44,030 nt of DNA. Source: Acidobacteriota bacterium (GTDB lineage: Bacteria > Pseudomonadota > Alphaproteobacteria > Acetobacterales > Acetobacteraceae). Both the position numbers and the translations under genes were made by a program. The notes under the pieces were generated by a model that was given only the letters and a program-made list of their open reading frames with translations, did no database searches and had not been told where the DNA came from. The stretch lies in assembly GCA_903970435.1 (NCBI GenBank), contig CAJCIS010000098.1, forward strand, positions 1 to 44,030, in the 5' to 3' direction. This document shows positions 40,754 to 44,030 of this stretch, in pieces; position 1 is the stretch's first letter, and each line of letters opens with the position of its first letter.

Positions 40754-40888
40754 GCGCGGTGTGTCAGTTCAAGGCGGCGCCGGCCCACACCCAAGCCCGG
40801 TGGCTTTTCGAGCGGATTCCGACACAAGTTTGATACAAACAGCTCCCATATGCCTTTGCATCGTTGTTGTGTTTCGAGAGGTAACATC

Positions 40889-41053
40889 ATGAAGAGCAAG
40901 ATGGTATCGGCGGTGTCGCTGATGATTGTCGGGTTGGCATTGTCGGCCTGCGTGGTGGCGGGTCCTGGCCCGGTCGGCCGCTGCGGCGGCGCGGGCTGGG
41001 TGCCGGCGCATTATGGGCCTGAAGGCGCATGGCATCCTGGCCACTGCCGGTAA
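40889..41053 (+). CDS. Small lipoprotein
   Basis: 54 residues. Signal peptide MVSAVSLMIVGLALSAC with lipobox LSAC, so the mature protein is about 34 residues with an acylated Cys. The rest, GPVGRCGGAGWVPAHYGPEG and AWHPGHCR, is Gly/Pro/His-rich, of the W-V-P-x-H-Y-G-P-x-G-x-W-x-P-G-H type. The start has GAGAGG 8 bases upstream. Function unknown. Confidence 0.75.
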   Translation: MKSKMVSAVSLMIVGLALSACVVAGPGPVGRCGGAGWVPAHYGPEGAWHPGHCR

Positions 41054-41069
41054 GGACGTCGGGCTGGTG

Positions 41070-41108
41070 AGAAGCAGTTCTTTTCTGAAGAAAAGAACGT
41101 TCTTCCTT
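41070..41108. repeat. Repeat family A copy 21, hairpin only
   Basis: GAAGCAGTTCTTTTCTGAAG, AAAAGAACGTTCTTCC; a near-perfect hairpin with no CAAAAAACTTTTG. It lies 17 bases after the lipoprotein stop. Confidence 0.75.
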
Positions 41109-41241
41109 CTTAATGCATGGACACGCACGGACGCCGGCGGGGTTTTCGCTTCGCCGGGGTCATGCTAGGGCGATGCCGACGGCGCCGGGACCTCCGGCGC
41201 CGTTCCCGCATTTTGCGGGCCATGAGCGAGGCCGCAGACGC

Positions 41242-41937
41242 ATGACCGCGCCGTTTCCGCAGACCGCGTTCGCCCCCGACCCGGAGGCGGAGGACGCGCT
41301 GATCCTGGTGCTGCCGAAGGGGCGCATCCTGGGTGAGTGCGGCCCGGTGCTGGCGCGCGCCGGCGTGGCGCCGGCCGCCGATTATCTGGACGATGACAGC
41401 CGGCGGCTGCGCTTTCCCACCAACGACCCAAAGCTGGACGTGGTGCGGGTGCGTCCGTTCGATGTGGCGACGTTCGTGGCCTATGGCGCGGCGCAGATCG
41501 GCATTTGCGGCGCCGATGTGCTGATGGAATTCGATTACCCGGAAATCTATGCGCCGCTGGATCTGGGGATCGGCGCGTGCCGGGTGTCGGTCGCCGAACC
41601 CGCCGGCGCCGCTTCCGAGGATTCGCGCCAATGGTCCACGGTGCGGGTGGCGACGAAATATCCCAATATCGCAAGGCGGCATTTTGCCGCGCGCGGGGTT
41701 CACGCCGAGGTGGTGCATCTGAACGGCGCGATGGAGCTGGCCCCCGGGCTGGGTCTGTCGCGGCTGATCGTGGATCTGGTCGCGACCGGCGGCACATTGA
41801 AGGCGAATGGCCTGCACGAGACGGAGGTGATTGCCCACGTCACCAGCCGCCTGATCGTAAACCGCACGGCTCTAAAAACGAAGCCGGAACAGATCGGCGC
41901 CTGGATAGCCAGATTTCGTGCCGCAGTCGGCTCTTAA
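41242..41937 (+). CDS. hisG: ATP phosphoribosyltransferase, short form
   Basis: 231 residues. It makes phosphoribosyl-ATP, the first step of histidine synthesis. LPKGRILGECGPVLARAG, DVATFVAYGAAQIGICGADV and RVATKYPNIARRHFAARG are conserved, as is the PRPP-binding VDLVATGGTLKANGL. The length is that of the short form that needs a HisZ regulator, which is absent here and presumably elsewhere. hisD overlaps its 3' end by 20 bases. Confidence 0.94.
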   Translation: MTAPFPQTAFAPDPEAEDALILVLPKGRILGECGPVLARAGVAPAADYLDDDSRRLRFPTNDPKLDVVRVRPFDVATFVAYGAAQIGICGADVLMEFDYPEIYAPLDLGIGACRVSVAEPAGAASEDSRQWSTVRVATKYPNIARRHFAARGVHAEVVHLNGAMELAPGLGLSRLIVDLVATGGTLKANGLHETEVIAHVTSRLIVNRTALKTKPEQIGAWIARFRAAVGS

Positions 41938-43267
41938 TAAAACAGACGGGGGGTTTGGGGGGGGCGGCACGCCTCACCCAACCTTCCTTGATACTTCTGA
42001 TTTGGGCTTCGCTGGAGCCTTCGAGGCCCTGCTATCGCAGGCCCGCGACACGACGCAGCGCGTGGACGGGGTCGTCGCCGACATATTGGCGGCCGTGCGG
42101 GCTCGCGGTGACGCCGCCCTCTGCGAATACACGGCGCGGTTCGATGGGGTGGATTTGACGGCGGCCGCGTTGCGGATCGGCGCCGGCGAAATCGACAAGG
42201 CGGTGGGGCAGGTAGCGCCCGACCTGATGGCGGCGCTGGACCTGGCGGCCACCAGGATCGAGGCGTTTCACCACGCCCAGGTGCCGGTCAATATGCAGAT
42301 GCACGATGATTCGGGCGTCACCATGGGGCTGCGCTGGACCCCGCTCGACGCGGTTGGTCTGTATGTGCCGGGGGGCCGCGCCTCGTATCCCAGCAGCGTG
42401 CTGATGAACGCGCTGCCGGCGCGGGTCGCCGGGGTGGCGCGGATCGCCATGGTGGTGCCGGCGCCAGGCGGCGTGCTCAATCCGCTGGTGCTGGCGGCCG
42501 CGCGGCGGGCCGGCGTGACCGAGATATACCGCGTCGGCGGGGCCCAGGCGGTGGCGGCGCTGGCCTATGGCACGGAAACGATCGCCCCGGTCGACCGCAT
42601 CGTGGGCCCCGGCAACGCCTTTGTCGCGGAGGCCAAGCGCCAGGTCTTTGGCCGTGTCGGCATCGATGGCGTGGCGGGTCCCTCCGAGGTCGTGATCCTG
42701 GCCGATGCCGGCAACAACCCCCGCCGCGTCGCGGTCGATCTTCTGGCTCAGGCGGAGCACGACGAAGCCGCGCAAGCCATCCTGATCACCACCAGCCCCG
42801 CCTTTGCCGAGGCCGTCGCCGCCGCCGTGGACCAGGAACTGCCCACCCTGCCCCGCCAGGCCATCGCCCGCGCCAGTTGGGACGCCCACGGCGCCATCAT
42901 CGTCGTGCGGGACTGGGACGAAGCCGCCGCCCTCACCAACCGCCTGGCGCCCGAGCACCTGCAAATCATGGTGCCCGATCCGGCCCCGCTGTTCGCCCGC
43001 ATCCGCCACGCCGGCGCCGCCTTCCTGGGCCCCCACACGCCGGAGGCACTGGGCGACTACATCGCCGGCCCGAACCATGTGCTGCCCACCGGCCGCACCG
43101 CGCGTTTCGCCTCCGGCCTGTCGGTGTTCGACTTCATCAAGCGCACCAGCTGGGTCGATGCCTCCGCCGCCGCACTGTACGCCCTTGGTCCGTCCGCGGT
43201 CTTGCTGGCCGAAGCGGAAGGATTGACCGCCCATGCCAGAAGTCTGGCCATGCGCCTGGGGCAATGA
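41918..43267 (+). CDS. hisD: Histidinol dehydrogenase
   Basis: 449 residues, zinc enzyme for the last two steps of histidine synthesis. VGLYVPGGRASYPSSVLMNA, GTETIAPVDRIVGPGNAFV, VDLLAQAEHDEAAQAILIT, the catalytic pair around RLAPEHLQ (Glu-His) and AGPNHVLPTG are all present. The N-terminal TFLDTSDLGFAGAFEALL is normal, but the only start before it is GTG at 41918, inside hisG, without a strong ribosome site. Residues 10-18 are coded by two long G-tracts at 41946-41966. Confidence 0.93.
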   Translation: MPQSALNKTDGGFGGGGTPHPTFLDTSDLGFAGAFEALLSQARDTTQRVDGVVADILAAVRARGDAALCEYTARFDGVDLTAAALRIGAGEIDKAVGQVAPDLMAALDLAATRIEAFHHAQVPVNMQMHDDSGVTMGLRWTPLDAVGLYVPGGRASYPSSVLMNALPARVAGVARIAMVVPAPGGVLNPLVLAAARRAGVTEIYRVGGAQAVAALAYGTETIAPVDRIVGPGNAFVAEAKRQVFGRVGIDGVAGPSEVVILADAGNNPRRVAVDLLAQAEHDEAAQAILITTSPAFAEAVAAAVDQELPTLPRQAIARASWDAHGAIIVVRDWDEAAALTNRLAPEHLQIMVPDPAPLFARIRHAGAAFLGPHTPEALGDYIAGPNHVLPTGRTARFASGLSVFDFIKRTSWVDASAAALYALGPSAVLLAEAEGLTAHARSLAMRLGQ

Positions 43268-43426
43268 TCTGCCCTGCCAGGAAAACCGGCGTCATAACGG
43301 GCGGTTCTGCTTGACCCGGCCATGCCCCCCGATCACATTCCGCGCCAAACCGGCCCCAAGCGGCCCTGCGGCCTGTAAACCTGCCGCGACAAGCAGAATT
43401 GCTGCCCATCAAGGAAAGAGGACTGA

Positions 43427-43648
43427 GTGTCGAAAGAAGATATGATTGAATTCAGCGGTGTAGTAACCGAATTGTTGCCAAACGCCATGTTTCGGGTCAA
43501 GTTGGACAGCAACGAGCACAGCATTCTTGCCCATACCAGCGGCAAGATGCGCAAGAACCGCATCCGCGTCCTCGCTGGCGACAGGGTGAATGTGGAAATG
43601 ACGCCCTATGACCTGACCAAGGGGCGCATCACGTTCCGCTTCAAGTAA
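43427..43648 (+). CDS. infA: Translation initiation factor IF-1
   Basis: 73 residues from GTG at 43427 with AAGGAAAGAGGAC upstream. OB-fold protein of the 30S subunit: [39 protein letters not shown] and [20 protein letters not shown] are typical of IF-1. About 160 bases separate it from hisD, and maf follows. Confidence 0.97.
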   Translation: MSKEDMIEFSGVVTELLPNAMFRVKLDSNEHSILAHTSGKMRKNRIRVLAGDRVNVEMTPYDLTKGRITFRFK

Positions 43649-43683
43649 GCGCCACCCATCGCCCTGGCCGCGCCCAGCGGAAA

Positions 43684-43727
43684 AGCAGCGTGTTCTTTTT
43701 TGAAAAAAAGAACCAAAAAACCTTTGC
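43684..43727 (+). repeat. Repeat family A copy 22
   Basis: Full plus copy (GTTCTTTTTT turn AAAAAAAGAAC, CAAAAAACCTTTG), 36 bases after infA. Paired with copy 23. Confidence 0.9.
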
Positions 43728-43768
43728 TCCGTGGCGAACGTGGCCCGGCGTGCGGGTGCACCAACTGA

Positions 43769-43811
43769 CAAAAGTCTTTTGCTTCTTTTCTTCAGAAACG
43801 AAGACCTTGCT
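43769..43811 (-). repeat. Repeat family A copy 23
   Basis: Minus-orientation copy, degenerate (CAAAAGTCTTTTGCTTCTTT, TCTTCAGAAACGAAGACCTT), immediately upstream of maf on the plus strand; no minus-strand gene ends here. Confidence 0.78.
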
Positions 43812-43841
43812 TTGACCTGTCAAGGCGAGACCAACCCTGCG

Positions 43842-44030
43842 GTGTTGATCCTGGCCTCCGCCAGCCCAAGGCGCCTCGCCTTGCTCGCGCAAATCGGCAT
43901 TGTACCTGACCACATAGCGCCTGCCGCCATCGACGAAACACCGCACCCGGCCGAAACCCCGCGCCGCCTCGCCACCCGGCTCGCCCGCGAAAAGGCCGCC
44001 GCCGCCGCCGAGCCGGGCTGCTACACGCTG
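43842..44030 (+). CDS. maf: Maf family nucleotide pyrophosphatase, 3' part beyond the window
   Basis: The first 63 codons of a Maf protein: [19 protein letters not shown] is the family's conserved N-terminus, with the S-x-S-P-R-R-x-x-L-L motif, and later [19 protein letters not shown]. Maf proteins hydrolyse non-canonical nucleoside triphosphates. GTG at 43842 gives the usual N-terminus with AAGGCGAG upstream; TTG at 43812 is an alternative. Position after infA is conserved in alphaproteobacteria. Confidence 0.9.
   Translation, partial: MLILASASPRRLALLAQIGIVPDHIAPAAIDETPHPAETPRRLATRLAREKAAAAAEPGCYTL

Noticed and set aside
1..44030. CRISPR array, tRNA or rRNA genes, complete insertion sequence
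   Set aside because: No regularly spaced direct repeats of the CRISPR kind, no tRNA cloverleaf with a T-loop, no rRNA segments and no transposase were found by eye.

Overview
The window is a high-GC alphaproteobacterial chromosome segment. The likeliest family is Acetobacteraceae, judged from three things: codon use with G or C in most third positions, the gene order murA-hisG-hisD-infA-maf and ubiA/rsmE/gshA, and a dense family of AT-rich intergenic repeats whose spurious translations ([13 protein letters not shown]) I associate from memory with that family. No rRNA, tRNA, CRISPR array, prophage or complete insertion sequence was found.

Layout. 1-1484: end of a flagellar operon (fliI, cut by the window edge, then a fliJ-like gene). 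1540-5648: a small membrane protein and two large secreted repeat proteins, one with GLUG motifs and one a beta-roll/beta-helix type. 5859-10180: a secreted tannase-family esterase, a metal-dependent hydrolase with a divergent TetR regulator, then the minus-strand operon ubiA-methyltransferase-dedA, coupled by 4-base GTGA and ATGA overlaps. 11826-13932: rsmE and gshA. 14616-18501: a secreted protein of unknown function, an APC permease and a divergent kynureninase. 18798-23297: a DUF1329 protein with a His/Tyr-rich insert, a small BamE-like protein, and a zinc ribbon/TM/periplasmic-binding/OmpA fusion. 23422-25751: an RlmM-like methyltransferase with DUF423, and a proline iminopeptidase. 26218-28739: modABC molybdate importer. 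28795-32015: a two-gene operon of a Rieske oxygenase and a trimethylamine-dehydrogenase-like flavoprotein. 32196-38513: accessory enzymes, including three VOC proteins, a methyltransferase, a lectin-like secreted protein, a ribbon-helix-helix regulator, a GFA protein, a desaturase, a ParE-domain protein and a MAPEG protein. 38648-44030: a housekeeping block with dcd, murA, hisG, hisD, infA and the start of maf.

The most striking feature no gene explains is a repeat family of about two dozen copies (23 with the hairpin, plus one half-copy). Each copy has a 10-bp AT-rich perfect or near-perfect hairpin (GTTCTTTTTT / AAAAAAGAAC), flanked on one side by GGAAG and, in most copies, on the other by a second small hairpin, CAAAAAACTTTTG. 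A variant replaces the second hairpin with a GTTGAGCC...CTTAAG module. Copies lie almost only between genes, commonly just after a stop codon, and often as inverted pairs 100-140 bp long with unrelated spacers.

Other points of interest: a ribbon-helix-helix gene overlapping a VOC gene, with three 8-bp direct repeats at its start; a flavoprotein of the trimethylamine dehydrogenase type that appears to lack the flavin-linking cysteine; a BrnA-like antitoxin relic; and a ParE-like domain on an unknown N-terminal region.
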